Program-made: the position numbers and the translations under genes | From: Streptomyces triticisoli | GTDB taxonomy: Bacteria; Actinomycetota; Actinomycetes; Streptomycetales; Streptomycetaceae | DNA length: 43,104 bases | Reading direction: 5' to 3' | Assembly (NCBI RefSeq): GCF_003270085.1 | Contig: NZ_QFDQ01000063.1 | Span: forward strand, 1 to 43,104 | The notes under the pieces: model-generated | Told to the model about the DNA's origin: nothing | The model's input: the letters and a program-made list of their open reading frames with translations, nothing else | Databases searched by the model: none | Shown: piece after piece, positions 1-9,026 of the stretch | Layout of the letters: each line of letters opens with the position of its first letter | Position numbering within the stretch: the stretch's first letter is position 1

Positions 1-1
1 C

Positions 2-73
2 CGCCTCGGACGCCTCACCCGCCAAGGCTTCCTCACCCAACCCGGACGAGGCCGCTACAAGAAACGGACTTAA
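2..73 (+). CDS. C-terminal end of an unidentified protein (partial, enters from the left)
   Basis: An open frame enters from the left edge and stops at TAA 71-73. The visible 23 residues are basic and end in GRGRYKKRT. The pattern of a short helix, then QGFLTQPGRGRY, resembles the wing of a winged-helix DNA-binding domain, but this is only an impression. Too little is present to name the protein, and the region from here to the next gene shows no further coding signal. Confidence 0.35.
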   Translation, partial: RLGRLTRQGFLTQPGRGRYKKRT

Positions 74-232
74 CGCCCTCTGAAAGGCCAACCACCCGCC
101 AGCCGCGTCCCCAACCTCTCAAGGCAATACACCTAGTGCTCATGTGACGTCAGGTCACCAAAGCGGGTACTCGGTGATCGCGCAAGGGCCCTGCGGAACG
201 GGACGGGACACGCCGCGACCACGGCTGGGCTA

Positions 233-261
233 TTGACACGACCATGTCATATCCGGACGAT
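233..261 (+). promoter_or_regulatory. Possible sigma-70-type promoter for the M14 carboxypeptidase
   Basis: A perfect -35 hexamer TTGACA (233-238) is followed after 17 bases by GACGAT (256-261), a weak -10 match. It lies about 50 bases upstream of the chosen start codon of the carboxypeptidase. Only the -35 box is strong, so the assignment is tentative. Confidence 0.3.
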
Positions 262-310
262 GCCTCGCACGGGAGAGCCACCCGTACCCCCCCACCCAGG
301 AGACATCAGC

Positions 311-1678
311 ATGCGACTTCGCATACGCGGCTCCCGCGGCAGAAGGCCCGCCACCCTCACGGCCTTACTGGCGCTCGCCGTCGTGGTCCCGCTCGGCGCC
401 GCGACCGGCACCGGCACGGCCACCGGCACCGGCACATCGGCCGCCCTCGCCGCCACCTCGGAGGAGGTCATCCGGCAGTACGAGATCCACGGCCCGTCCA
501 CCCCCGCCGAGCGCACCGCCCTCGCCGCCACCGGCGTCTCGATCGACGAGGCCGACTCCCACGTGGTCGTCGTCAGCGCCAACGCCGCACAGGCACGGCG
601 GCTGCGCGCCCTCGGATACAAGCTCGACGCTCTGCCCGCCCCGCCCGACCGCACCGGCGGCAAGGCCCCCGGCACCTCCCTCGGCGCCCTGGACTTCCCC
701 TCCGCCGACTCGCGCTACCACAACTACGCCGAGATGAACGCGGAGATCGACCAGCGACTCCAGCAGTACCCGAACATCATGAGCCGCCGCGTCATCGGCA
801 AGAGCTACCAGGGCCGCGACATCGTCGCCATCAAGATCAGCGACAACGTGGCGACGGACGAGAACGAGCCCGAGATCCTCTTCACCCACCACCAGCACGC
901 GCGCGAGCACCTCACCGTCGAGATGGCGCTCTACCTGCTGCGCGAACTCGGCGCCGGCTACGGCTCCGACTCCCGGATCACCAACGCCGTCAACAACCGC
1001 GAGATCTGGATCGTGCCCGACCTCAACCCCGACGGCGGCGAGTACGACATCGCCTCCGGCTCCTACCGCAGCTGGCGCAAGAACCGCCAGCCCAACGCCG
1101 GTTCGACGTCCGTCGGCACGGACATGAACCGCAACTGGAACTTCAAGTGGGGCTGCTGTGGCGGATCCTCCGGCTCGTACGGCTCCGAGACCTACCGCGG
1201 CTCGGCCCCCGAGTCCGCGCCTGAGGTGAAGGTCGTCGCCGACTTCGTACGCTCCCGGGTCGTCGGCGGCAAGCAGCAGATCAGGGCCGGCATCGACTTC
1301 CACACATACAGCGAGCTGGTGCTCTGGCCGTACGGCTACACGTACAACGACACCGCCCCCGGCCTCACCCAGGACGACCGCGACGCCTTCGCCGCGGTCG
1401 GCCGCAAGATGGCCGCGAGCAACGGCTACACGCCGCAGCAGTCGAGCGACCTCTACATCACGGACGGGTCGATCGACGACTACCTGTGGGGCGCGCACAA
1501 GATCTTCGGCTACACCTTCGAGATGTACCCGCGCGGCTCGAGCGGCGGCGGCTTCTACCCGCCGGACGAGGTGATCGAGCGCGAGACCAGCCGCAACCGC
1601 GACGCGGTGCTGCAACTGATCGAGAACGCCGACTGCATGTACCGGTCGATCGGCAAGGAGCAGCAGTACTGCGCGTAG
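311..1678 (+). CDS. Secreted M14-family zinc carboxypeptidase
   Basis: This encodes a 455-residue secreted metallocarboxypeptidase that would remove C-terminal residues from peptides outside the cell. ATG 311 is chosen because AGGAGA (298-303) sits about 7 bases upstream; an earlier in-frame GTG at 233 has no such site. The N-terminus is a signal peptide (Arg-rich start, hydrophobic core to about residue 45) containing a Gly-Thr-Ala repeat, followed by a propeptide-like stretch. The zinc site is visible as H196-xx-E199 (HAREH) with H331 in DFHTYSE, and the catalytic glutamate is E404 in the FEMYP motif. NPDGGEYD and NRNW are also present, so the enzyme looks intact. Residue 19 is a rare TTA leucine codon, so translation may depend on bldA. 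The gene directly downstream is a pseudogene, so no operon is evident. Confidence 0.9.
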   Translation: MRLRIRGSRGRRPATLTALLALAVVVPLGAATGTGTATGTGTSAALAATSEEVIRQYEIHGPSTPAERTALAATGVSIDEADSHVVVVSANAAQARRLRALGYKLDALPAPPDRTGGKAPGTSLGALDFPSADSRYHNYAEMNAEIDQRLQQYPNIMSRRVIGKSYQGRDIVAIKISDNVATDENEPEILFTHHQHAREHLTVEMALYLLRELGAGYGSDSRITNAVNNREIWIVPDLNPDGGEYDIASGSYRSWRKNRQPNAGSTSVGTDMNRNWNFKWGCCGGSSGSYGSETYRGSAPESAPEVKVVADFVRSRVVGGKQQIRAGIDFHTYSELVLWPYGYTYNDTAPGLTQDDRDAFAAVGRKMAASNGYTPQQSSDLYITDGSIDDYLWGAHKIFGYTFEMYPRGSSGGGFYPPDEVIERETSRNRDAVLQLIENADCMYRSIGKEQQYCA

Positions 1679-1714
1679 TCCCCGAGGCCGCCGTGGCATG
1701 GACTTCCCTGCCGT

Positions 1715-2340
1715 GCCACGGCGGTCGCGTGTCTCTGCTCCATCTGCCCCTCCCTGGCGGTCATGGCCGTCTTCGTTGCGGTGCAGGCCGCAGCCGAGGA
1801 ATATGTCTTCCGGGGCTGGCTGACCCAGGCCGTCGGCGCCTTCCTGCGCTCCCCGTGGGTCGCCGTGCTCCCCCAGGCCGTGCTGTTCGCCACCGCCCAC
1901 GGGTGGGGCACCACATGGGGATTCATCGACCTGCTGCTCTTCGGCCTCGTGGGGGGGGGTGGCTGACCATCCGAACGGGCGGCCTGGAAGCCGCCATCGC
2001 CCTGCACGTCCTGAACAACCTGCTGGCCTTCGGCGTCTCGGCCGCAGTCGTCGACGGACTGTCCTCCGACGACACCGCCGCCGACGCCCCCTGGCAACTC
2101 GCCCTCGCGGACACGGCGACCGTCTTGGCCTACGCCGCGATCGTCCTGCGCATTGCCCACCGTCACCGCCCGCAGCGCCTTGCACTCCCGGCCGCGCCGC
2201 CCGCACCACCGGCGCCGAATCCCTATCCTCAGCCGTTAGTTGCGCCGCCGCCGGTCGGCGTGCCGCGCTCACACGACGCCGCACCCGACCCCGGCAGGCC
2301 GAACCGCGGAGAGCAGCCGGTGCCAGAGAGCGACCCCTGA
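1715..2340 (+). pseudogene. CPBP (Abi-type) intramembrane metalloprotease, 5'-truncated and frameshifted
   Basis: Two reading frames together give a CPBP-family protease. The first (from about 1715, ATG at 1763) carries the EExxxR motif in EEYVFRGW and the second motif histidine in FATAHGW, then stops at TGA 1964. The second frame (from about 1960) continues with WLTIRTGGLEAAIALHVLNN, which holds the third motif, and ends at 2340 after a proline-rich tail. The break falls on a run of nine G residues (1951-1959); ten or seven would restore the frame. The normal N-terminal membrane helices are also missing, because the homology begins about 80 bases after the carboxypeptidase stop. A sequencing slip could explain the frameshift but not the missing N-terminus. 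Confidence 0.7.
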
Positions 2341-2393
2341 TGGGCGTGTCTCTGTTCCAGCGCCACTGGCGTTCCTTTGAGGAGCCCTGCGCC

Positions 2394-2475
2394 GTGCACT
2401 GCTCGGGGTCCGCGCGGACCCCGAGCAGTGCACGAGTCCGGCAGTCGCGGACTGCCGGACTCACAGACTCTGTGA
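2394..2475. terminator. Three back-to-back perfect palindromes, probable bidirectional terminator
   Basis: 2394-2433 is a perfect 40-base palindrome (18-base arms around GCGC). 2434-2462 is a second perfect inverted repeat (13-base arms, GCG loop). 2461-2475 is a third (7-base arms around one C). They touch or overlap end to end between the CPBP remnant and the phzF-like gene. The simplest role is transcription termination. The stretch 2341-2627 contains nothing else I can identify. Confidence 0.6.
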
Positions 2476-2627
2476 AGATGATCGATTCCAAGGGGTCAGT
2501 GATCGTAGGCGGGCGCAGCGATCAGCCCGCCCAAACTGATCAATCTGGCCCCGGCCTTGGCGGCACAGATCGGCATGTGGATGGACACCCCGGGCGGAAA
2601 GTAGGTCCACTTTTATGAAATTGGACT

Positions 2628-2657
2628 TTGTGTCACTGTGATTGGCGTCGATACGGT
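2628..2657 (+). promoter_or_regulatory. Candidate promoter for a leaderless phzF-like transcript
   Basis: TTGTGT (2628-2633), an 18-base spacer and TACGGT (2652-2657) would place the transcription start at or very near ATG 2664. No Shine-Dalgarno sequence precedes that ATG, which fits a leaderless message. Both hexamers are imperfect. Confidence 0.3.
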
Positions 2658-2663
2658 CGCGGT

Positions 2664-3488
2664 ATGCGAATCCACGTCGTAGACGCCTTCACCGACCGGC
2701 CGTTCGCCGGCAACCCTGCGGGCGTATGCCTGCTCGATACCGAAGACTGGCCTGAGGATGCCTTGATGCAGCAGGTTGCTGCCGAGATGAACTACTCGGA
2801 GACCGCCTTCGCGCGGCCGCTCCCCGCTGGCGACGACGCCGACTGGGAGATCCGCTGGTTCGCCCCGCTTGTCGAGACCAATCTGTGTGGCCATGCCACT
2901 TTGGCTACGGCGCACACACTGCGGCGGGAGCGTGGGGTTGTCGGTGCGCTGCGTTTCCGGAGCCGGTTCAGCGGCATCCTCACCGCTCATACGCACGAGG
3001 ACGGCCGCATCACCCTGGACTTCCCGGCCGCGCCCGGCACGGAAAGCCCGTTGCCGGAAGGCCTGTCGGAGGCCCTGGGGGTGAAGCCGGAGGCCGCCTT
3101 CCGCACCGGTGCGCTCGGCGATCTGTTGACCGTCCTGCCCGACGAGGCCACCGTCCGGGCCGTAATTCCCGACCTCAATGTGATGGCCGACATGACCCGC
3201 CGCGAGGGCCTGCGCGGTGTCATCATCACAGCCCCGGCACCCCCCGGCCTGGAGTACGACTTCGTCTCCCGCTTCTTCTCACCCGCCGAGGGCATCCTCG
3301 AGGATCCGGTCACGGGCAGCGCCCATACTGCACTGGCCCCCTACTGGTCGACGCGGATCGACCGCGGAGAGCTCACCGGCCTGCAGGTATCCGCGCGCAC
3401 CGGGCTGGTCAGGACCGCCGTGCACGGTGACCGCGTCCATCTCACCGGGCACGCGGTCACCGTTCTTGACGGGACTCTGCATGTTTAA
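2664..3488 (+). CDS. PhzF-family isomerase/epimerase-like protein
   Basis: The 274-residue protein belongs to the PhzF/diaminopimelate-epimerase-fold family. It starts with MRIHVVDAFTDRPFAGNPAG, the family signature, and has the length of the family. E46 in MNYSETAF matches the catalytic glutamate known in PhzF. CGHATLA (about residues 75-81) and DPVTGSAH near the C-terminus are the other conserved loops. PhzF itself isomerises trans-2,3-dihydro-3-hydroxyanthranilate in phenazine synthesis. No other phenazine genes lie nearby, so the substrate here is unknown. ATG 2664 is preferred over an upstream GTG because the family N-terminus begins exactly there. It stands alone between terminator-like palindromes and an IS remnant. 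Confidence 0.85.
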   Translation: MRIHVVDAFTDRPFAGNPAGVCLLDTEDWPEDALMQQVAAEMNYSETAFARPLPAGDDADWEIRWFAPLVETNLCGHATLATAHTLRRERGVVGALRFRSRFSGILTAHTHEDGRITLDFPAAPGTESPLPEGLSEALGVKPEAAFRTGALGDLLTVLPDEATVRAVIPDLNVMADMTRREGLRGVIITAPAPPGLEYDFVSRFFSPAEGILEDPVTGSAHTALAPYWSTRIDRGELTGLQVSARTGLVRTAVHGDRVHLTGHAVTVLDGTLHV

Positions 3489-3545
3489 CTGATTGATTCC
3501 GCGGGATCGGCTGCACGCATGAGCGAGGGGGCCCAACGTCAGTGT

Positions 3546-3930
3546 ATGAAGACAGAGTTGGACTCCCTCGCCACCGCACTCTATGTGAAGACCGACGACC
3601 TGCTGAAGGCATCGCCGCATCTGGCGCCTTGGCGTCCGGCGGTCGGGATCGCTCCGCAGCTGACTGATGCCGAGCTGGTCACGCTCGCGATGATGCAGGC
3701 CATGTTGGGCTTCACCTCCTAGGCCAAGTGGCTTCGCCACGCCCGCTGCCACCTGCGGCATCTGTTTCCCTGCCTTCCGCAGCAGCCCGGCTACAACAAG
3801 CGCCTGCGCAAGGCCGCCGGGCTACTGCGGAAGGTGACCCGGCTGCTGGCCACCGAAACTTCTGTATGGAGCGACGACGTGTGGATCGTGGATTCCACGC
3901 CGGTGGAGTGCGGACACTCCCGCCCTCTCT
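3546..3930 (+). pseudogene. IS982-type transposase, 5' fragment with a nonsense codon
   Basis: Starting at ATG 3546 the frame reads as the N-terminal half of an IS982-like transposase (LDSLATALYVKTDDLL, then LTDAELVTLAMMQA). TAG at 3720-3722 interrupts it. After the stop the same frame continues with family sequence (KWLRHARCHLRHLFPCLPQQ, then DDVWIVDSTPVECG) until about 3922, where it ends at the left end of the IS3-type element. The 3' half is not found on the far side of the nest, so the original copy was also rearranged. Confidence 0.75.
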
Positions 3931-4359
3931 GTCAGCCTTGGGTGAGACGTCCCGCTTCGGCGGGTTAGCCTGAGAGGGCACGACAGGAGAACCACCCCCT
4001 CATGACCAGCAGCAAGTCCGCCGGAGCCGACCCGGCTCCCCGGCCGAAGCGCCGTACTTTCAGCCCGGAGTACAAGCTGCGGATCGTGGCCGAGTACGAC
4101 GCCGCCCCGCAGAACGAGAAGGGCGCGGTCCTGCGGCGCGAGCGGCTGTACCACTCGCATGTGAGGGAGTGGCGGGCCGCGCGGGATGCCGGGGCCCTGG
4201 AGAAGCTGGTCGACCAGCGCACCAGCCCGGCGAGGCCGAAGAAGTCCGCTGCCGAGGCGGAGAACGAGAAACTGCGCCGCCAGGTGGAGCGTCTGGAGAA
4301 GGAACTGGCGCGGAACAAGGCCGCGTTGGAAGTTATGGGAAAAGCTTCCGCGCTCTTGG

Positions 4360-5931
4360 CTTGAGATTTAACCCTTCTTCTTGCGTCTCACCTTCTACGC
4401 TGTGCCCGTTTTGCGAAGTTCAGATCCGAGTCGATGGCGTGGAGCTGGGGTGTTCTTGACACCCGGCGGACGGCCGGGACCGGGGTGACTCGTTTTCGGC
4501 ACGCGGCTCGGGGTGCCCAGGCGGTCGCGGACGTGGCGAAATGCGCGGCGGACCCGGTAGGGCGTGAGCGGCTTGCCGGGACGGGGCCTGCGTTCCCAGG
4601 GCCGGCGAAGGTCATCGACCAGGCCGCGGGCGAGACGGAGTTGGGTATAGGCGGCGATCAGCAGCCAGGTCCAGCGCACGGCCTGCTCGGGGTGGCGCAG
4701 GCGGGCGGCGGTCCAGCCGAGCTGGGACTTCATCAGCTTGAAGGTGTGCTCCATGTCGAAGCGCCGCAGGTAGGCCCGCCAGCACACGTCCAGGTCCGGC
4801 AGCTCGGGACCGCGATGCCACAGCCACAAAGTGCGGTGCGGACTGCGTCCGTCCGGCAGGCATTCGACGCGGACCTCGATGACGGTGCCCTCGAGGATCG
4901 GCAGGCGGGAGAACAGCTTCGCGCCCAGCGTCGCGAAGTAACCGATGCGATGCACCTTCTGGTGCATGCGGTGCCAGGCCCGCACCTCGACTCGCCCGTA
5001 TCGGCTGGTCTCCGGGACGGTCAGCAGCTGGTCGGGGCGGCGCAGGTTCACCGGCGCGGCCAGTTCGAAGCGCCGGCCGTGCACCCCGTTGCGGCCGGGG
5101 CCGGGCTTGCGGGGGCCGGGGCGGCCGTCGTAGAAGACCCTGTCACCGGCGATGCGCACCAGCGTCTGGACCGGAACCCCGTCCAATGCGTGGGCCAGTG
5201 CCGTTGCGGCATAGCCCTGATCCAGGATGAACAGCGGCGCCGGCCGCTCGGGCCCCTGGCCCCGGCGGCCGAGTCGGCCGGCGATGTCGCGTATCTGGGC
5301 CGCGGTCGAGGCCACCGGGCAGGAGCCTTCGGGCAGGCGGCGGGCATCGACCGGGAGGGTCCAGGACGAGCTGCCCCACTCCAGACCCGTCACCCATTGG
5401 AACTCCCAGCCCGGCACCACCTTGCGATCGCCGTCGCAGCGGCACGGCGCGTAGTGCAGCCCGCGGTCCGGGGAACACTCGGCGTTCGGGCGGGGGAAGG
5501 TGGTCGCGTCGACGCCGAACATCAGTGGCGCGCCGGTGGGCAACTGGTCGACCAGGAGATCTCGCAGTCGGTCCTCGTCGATACGGCCGTCGGCCAGCGC
5601 GTCGTAAAGCGCGCCATGGCCACGGCGGAACACCGGCTCCAGCGACAGCTCCACCAGCGAGGTGACCGGCCGCTCGGTGCACATCACCGCGTCGGCCAGC
5701 TCGAACAGCGTGTCGGCCCGCCTGTCCAGGCAGTCGTAGAACCGGTCACGGAAAAGGGACAATTGCGACAACGGCTCGACGTCGGCGTCCTCGTGCAGCA
5801 CACTCACTTCAACGGCCTTCGGGTGATCGGTGTTGACTCTGGCGAGAAGACACGATCGCGCGAAGGCCGCCCTGCTGTCCGGGGAACCGGCGAACCAACC
5901 CAAGTCGATCTTGGATTGGTTAAATCTCAAG
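4360..5931 (-). mobile_element. IS4-like insertion sequence with exact ends and 5-bp target duplication
   Basis: The 1572-base element has 14-base perfect terminal inverted repeats CTTGAGATTTAACC (4360-4373 and, inverted, 5918-5931). It is flanked by the direct repeat CTTGG (4355-4359 and 5932-5936). Its single transposase gene lies on the minus strand and is intact. It sits inside orfA of the IS3-type element and is therefore younger. Confidence 0.9.
4395..5807 (-). CDS. DDE transposase of the IS4-like element
   Basis: The 470-residue protein is an intact DDE/E transposase of the IS4-like superfamily. The N-terminus reads VSVLHEDADVEPLSQLSLFRD. Candidate catalytic residues are Asp in GVDATTFPRP, Asp in FILDQGYAA, and Glu in FDMEHTFKLMKSQLGW, the usual insertion-domain and C-terminal glutamate pattern. 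GTG 5807 is chosen because GAAGG lies 8 bases upstream and the family similarity starts there. The frame remains open upstream to 6062, but that part runs through the terminal repeat into the interrupted IS3 gene and cannot be the natural start. The C-terminal tail is basic. Confidence 0.85.
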   Translation of the reverse strand: MSVLHEDADVEPLSQLSLFRDRFYDCLDRRADTLFELADAVMCTERPVTSLVELSLEPVFRRGHGALYDALADGRIDEDRLRDLLVDQLPTGAPLMFGVDATTFPRPNAECSPDRGLHYAPCRCDGDRKVVPGWEFQWVTGLEWGSSSWTLPVDARRLPEGSCPVASTAAQIRDIAGRLGRRGQGPERPAPLFILDQGYAATALAHALDGVPVQTLVRIAGDRVFYDGRPGPRKPGPGRNGVHGRRFELAAPVNLRRPDQLLTVPETSRYGRVEVRAWHRMHQKVHRIGYFATLGAKLFSRLPILEGTVIEVRVECLPDGRSPHRTLWLWHRGPELPDLDVCWRAYLRRFDMEHTFKLMKSQLGWTAARLRHPEQAVRWTWLLIAAYTQLRLARGLVDDLRRPWERRPRPGKPLTPYRVRRAFRHVRDRLGTPSRVPKTSHPGPGRPPGVKNTPAPRHRLGSELRKTGTA

Positions 5932-7030
5932 CTTGGAAATGATTTCCGAGGGCGCGGACTGAACGCTGCCGTCGCCCCGGTGGTCGATGACGCGTTCACC
6001 GGCGTCGAGGGCGTGCTGGGTGTGACCGCGGCGTGCCGGCTGACCGGCCGCTCGCGGGCCACCCACTACCGCCGGCTGCGTCCGGCGCCACCACGCCGAC
6101 TCCGCAAGCCGCAGGTCCAGCCCTCGGCTCTGACGGCCGAAGAGCGTTCTGCGGTACTGGAGTTGATGAACTCAGGCGAGTACGCCGAACTGGCGCCCGC
6201 GCAGATCTGGGCCCGCGAGCTGGATGCCGGGCGCTACCACTGCTCCGTCTCCACGATGTACCGGATCCTGCGCGAGAAGGGCCAGTCCGGCGAGCGCCGA
6301 AGACAGGCCACCCACCCCGCCCAGGCGGTGCCCGAGCTGGTGGCAACCGCCCCGTCGCAGGTGTTCACCTGGGACATCACCAAGGCGGCCGGACCGGCCA
6401 AGGGCGTCTGGTACCACGCCTACGTCATCATCGACATCTTCAGCCGCTACATCGTCGGCCACACCGTCGAGGCCGCTGAATCGGCCGAACGGGCCGAGGA
6501 GTTGATCCGCGAGGCCATCGTCCGCAACGGGATCGTGCCCGAGACCGTGCACGCGGACCGCGGCACCTCGATGACGAGCAAGAAGGTCTCCCAGCTGCTG
6601 ATCGACCTCGGGGTGACAAGGTCGCACTCCCGGCCGAAGGTCTCCAACGACAACCCCTACAGCGAGGCCCAGTTCAAGACCACGAAGTACATGTCGGACT
6701 ATCCCGAACGGTTCGACTCGCTGGCCCACGCCCGCGAGTGGTTCGACGCGTTCATCGCGTACTACAACCACGAGCACCGGCACTCGGGCATCGGCTGGCA
6801 CACACCCGCCTCCGTCCACTTCGGGACCGCCGAGGAGGTCCGCGACCAGCGGGCCGTCACCCTCGATCAGGCATACGCCCAGGGGCTGTTGCATGATCGC
6901 GATCGGTCCGGAACGTCGGGCTGGTCCGGCCCTGGGGCGGACGTCCCGGTTCGGGCAGGGGCAAACGCAGTGCAGGCACGGTCTCGGTGATCATGTGAGT
7001 GTCGAAGTCCCATGAACACTTGGCGAGACC

Positions 7031-8247
7031 GTGCCTGCTCCTGCAGCTTCCCCCATGCCCACCGCGCTGGACCAACTGGCCCAGACTCCCGCACCGGCCC
7101 CTCTGGCGGACGCGGTCCGCCTGTCCGGATTTTTGGATCTGCTTCCCGACCCACGAGGCGTCCGCGGCCGCCGCTACTCGCTGCCGGCCCTGGTCGCCGC
7201 GGCCGCAGCGAGTGTCCTGGCCGGCGCCCGCTCGTTCACCGCGATCACAGAATGGATCAGCGACGCGCCCGGATGGGCCTGCCGGGCTCGCGGTTTCCCC
7301 GTCGACCCGCTGCCCGGCACCGCGGTGCGTGCCGCACCCCCACACCCTGCGCCGTCTCCTCGTCCAGCTCGACGGCGACGCCCTGGACCAGGCGATCGGA
7401 GCCTTCCTCGCCTCCCGCGCCACCCCGGCCGGTCCCGAGCTGAGGGCGATCGCGGTCGACGGCAAGGCCCTGCGCGGCTCGCGCACCGCCACCACCACGC
7501 ACCTCACCCTGCTGGCCGCGATGGACCACGCGGGCCACGTCCCGGCCCAGCGCCAGGCCGCCGACAAGAGCAACGAGATCCCCGCCTTCCAGCCCCTGCT
7601 GTCCACCATCGACCTGACCGGCACGGTCATCACCGCCGACGCCCTGCACACCCAGCACGCCCACGGCAGCTACCTCCGCGCCCGCGGTGCCCACTACATC
7701 GCCCAGGTCAAGGCCAACCACCCCGGTCTGTTCGACCGCGTCCGCCATCTGCCCTGGCGCGAGATCGCGCTCGACCACTACGACCGCACCCGGGCCCACC
7801 ACCGCCTGGAGATCCGGCGGCTGAAGACCGCTGCCTTCGCCCACCTCGACTACCCCGACGCCCGCCAGGCCCTCCAAGTCGTCCGCTGGAGGAAGGACTT
7901 CACCAGCGGCAAGCTGACCATCGAGCGCGTCTACCTGATCACCAGCCTGCCGCCCGGCACCGCCGGCGGCGCCCGGCTCGCCGACTGGATCAGAGGGCAC
8001 TGGAAGATCGAGAACCTTCTGCATCACGTCCGCGACCGCACGTTCCGCGAGGACGACTCCAAGATTCACGCCGGCCGTCTCCCACGCGTCATGGCCGGCC
8101 TGGGGGCACCTCCCGGCCGAAGGTTGGGGGAGCAACCTCGCCATCGGCGTCCACCGCCAGGACGGCCACACCAACATCGCCGCCGCTCTACGCCACACCG
8201 CCCGCGACTGCCACAGGCCCCTGGCCGCCCTCGGCCTCACCGGATGA
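7031..8247 (+). pseudogene. ISAs1-family transposase with two frame disruptions
   Basis: The N-terminal part (DAVRLSGFLDLLPDPRGVRG, RSFTAITEW) is read from about 7031 in one frame. Near 7328 the homology jumps to another frame (VPHPHTLRRLL, then AVDGKALRGS with the first Asp of the DDE core, ITADALHTQ with the second, and WIRGHWKIENLLHHVRD with the glutamate region). Near 8097-8131 a G-rich insert of about 35 bases displaces the frame again. The tail NLAIGVHRQDGHTNIAAALR continues in the third frame to TGA 8245-8247. The product cannot be functional without two corrections. Confidence 0.8.
8097..8131. repeat. Short G-rich insert inside the ISAs1 transposase
   Basis: About 35 bases consisting of two G5 runs around CACCTCCCGGCCGAAGG separate two pieces of transposase sequence that should be contiguous. 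It looks like a small dispersed repeat rather than codons. I recall similar units in Streptomyces intergenic DNA, but I cannot check that here. Confidence 0.5.
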
Positions 8248-9026
8248 ACCCGGACAGATCTTGATCATGCAAGGGACCCTGGGCATACGCCCGCCACCCC
8301 GAACGCTTCGGCCGCCGCCCCCGACCACCCGGGATACCCCCGCAGGCGTGGATCAACGACCCGGCCAAGCGCCGCGAACCCACACTACAAATCTCATAGC
8401 GTCACGACCGTCTCACTGGACTTGAAATCTTCGTGCGCCGTGGAAAGCGCTGTTTGACCGAGTGGAGGTGGAAGACCTGCACCGCTCGCCCCGTCGCAGC
8501 GGGGCGAGCGTAGCTGGCGGCAGCCTGATCCGGGAGGTGCCGGGGAGGGCAGGAGCAGCCGCGACAAAGCCGGGACGGCCCAGGACTGCCAGATGGGTCG
8601 GGTCCGGCGAGCGAGACGCAGAGGTGTACGAGAGGAACCGGCGTTTACGCCCCGAAATGAGTCACCGGCTCAAACCTGGTGGATCTGGGCCGGATGCGGT
8701 GCGCACCCAACTCCCTTCAGAGATTGGGGAACTCCCGGGCAGGTTTGTGAATGCAGGCCCGGGAGGCCGTGGTGAAGGCCTGCGGCGTAACCACGGCGAG
8801 GCCGCCGGGGCAGAGCCGGGCGCCTACTGCGGCAAACGGTCAGCAGTGAACACGGGAACCGTCCCGGATCTGCCGCCGTGCCGCGCGGCCAGCGCGGTCC
8901 GGCGGCTGGGCCCATCGTCGGCCGACCGGTTCGGGACGGGGCGGAGCCGCCGTAGTACTCGGAGCCGGGGAGAGCCCGGAACAGGGGGAAGGGCGGCAGC
9001 AGTTCCAAGAAGGGAAGGAGACTGCA

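Larger units (their letters stand above)
4002..5962 (+). pseudogene. IS3-family orfA (HTH transposase subunit), interrupted by an IS
   Basis: orfA starts at ATG 4002 with AGGAGA upstream at 3985-3990. It encodes the helix-turn-helix protein of IS3 elements (RRTFSPEYKLRIVAEYD, HVREWRAARDAGAL) followed by a leucine-zipper-like coiled coil (about residues 83-118). The IS4-like element interrupts it after 4359. Rejoining 4002-4359 with 5937-5962 gives a clean 127-residue protein ending at TGA 5960-5962 with the usual KASALLEMISEGAD tail. In the present sequence the reading instead stops inside the inserted element at 4364. Confidence 0.85.
6880..8281 (+). mobile_element. ISAs1-family insertion sequence with 10-bp target duplication
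   Basis: The 1402-base element begins CAGGGGCTGTTGCATGATC and ends with the inverted imperfect copy (inverted reading CAGGGTCCCTTGCATGATC). It is flanked by the direct repeat GGCATACGCC at 6870-6879 and 8282-8291. Long duplications and CAGGG ends fit the ISAs1 family. Its transposase is broken in two places. Confidence 0.85.
5980..8399 (+). pseudogene. IS3-family orfB (DDE integrase-type transposase), interrupted by ISAs1
   Basis: orfB starts around GTG 5980 or by frameshifting from orfA, as is usual in IS3 elements. It contains the rve integrase core: Asp in FTWDITKAAG, Asp in VHADRGTSMTS and the glutamate of NPYSEAQFKTTKY, followed by YYNHEHRHSGIGWHTP. An ISAs1 element interrupts it after 6879. 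Rejoining 5980-6879 with 8292-8399 gives an unbroken 335-residue product ending PAKRREPTLQIS. Apart from the insertion, all catalytic residues are present. Confidence 0.85.
3930..8425 (+). mobile_element. IS3-family element carrying two nested insertion sequences
   Basis: The element holds orfA and orfB of an IS3-type transposase. Its left end starts near 3930 (TGTCAGCC...GTGAGACG) directly against the broken IS982 gene. Its right end is near 8425, where CGTCTCAC mirrors the inner part of the left end but the outermost bases are lost. Removing the inner elements 4360-5931 and 6880-8281, with one copy of each target duplication, restores uninterrupted orfA and orfB frames. The outer ends are approximate. 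Confidence 0.7.

Noticed and set aside
1486..2340. Single 284-residue protein covering the CPBP region
   Set aside because: Its first 150 or so codons are out of frame with both the carboxypeptidase and the CPBP motifs; only the part after about 1960 is real.
2664..3488. Phenazine biosynthesis locus
   Set aside because: Only a PhzF-family protein is present; no other phz genes are near, and the family has many other members.
5808..6062. Extended N-terminus of the IS4-like transposase
   Set aside because: The upstream frame crosses the terminal inverted repeat and target duplication into the interrupted IS3 gene.
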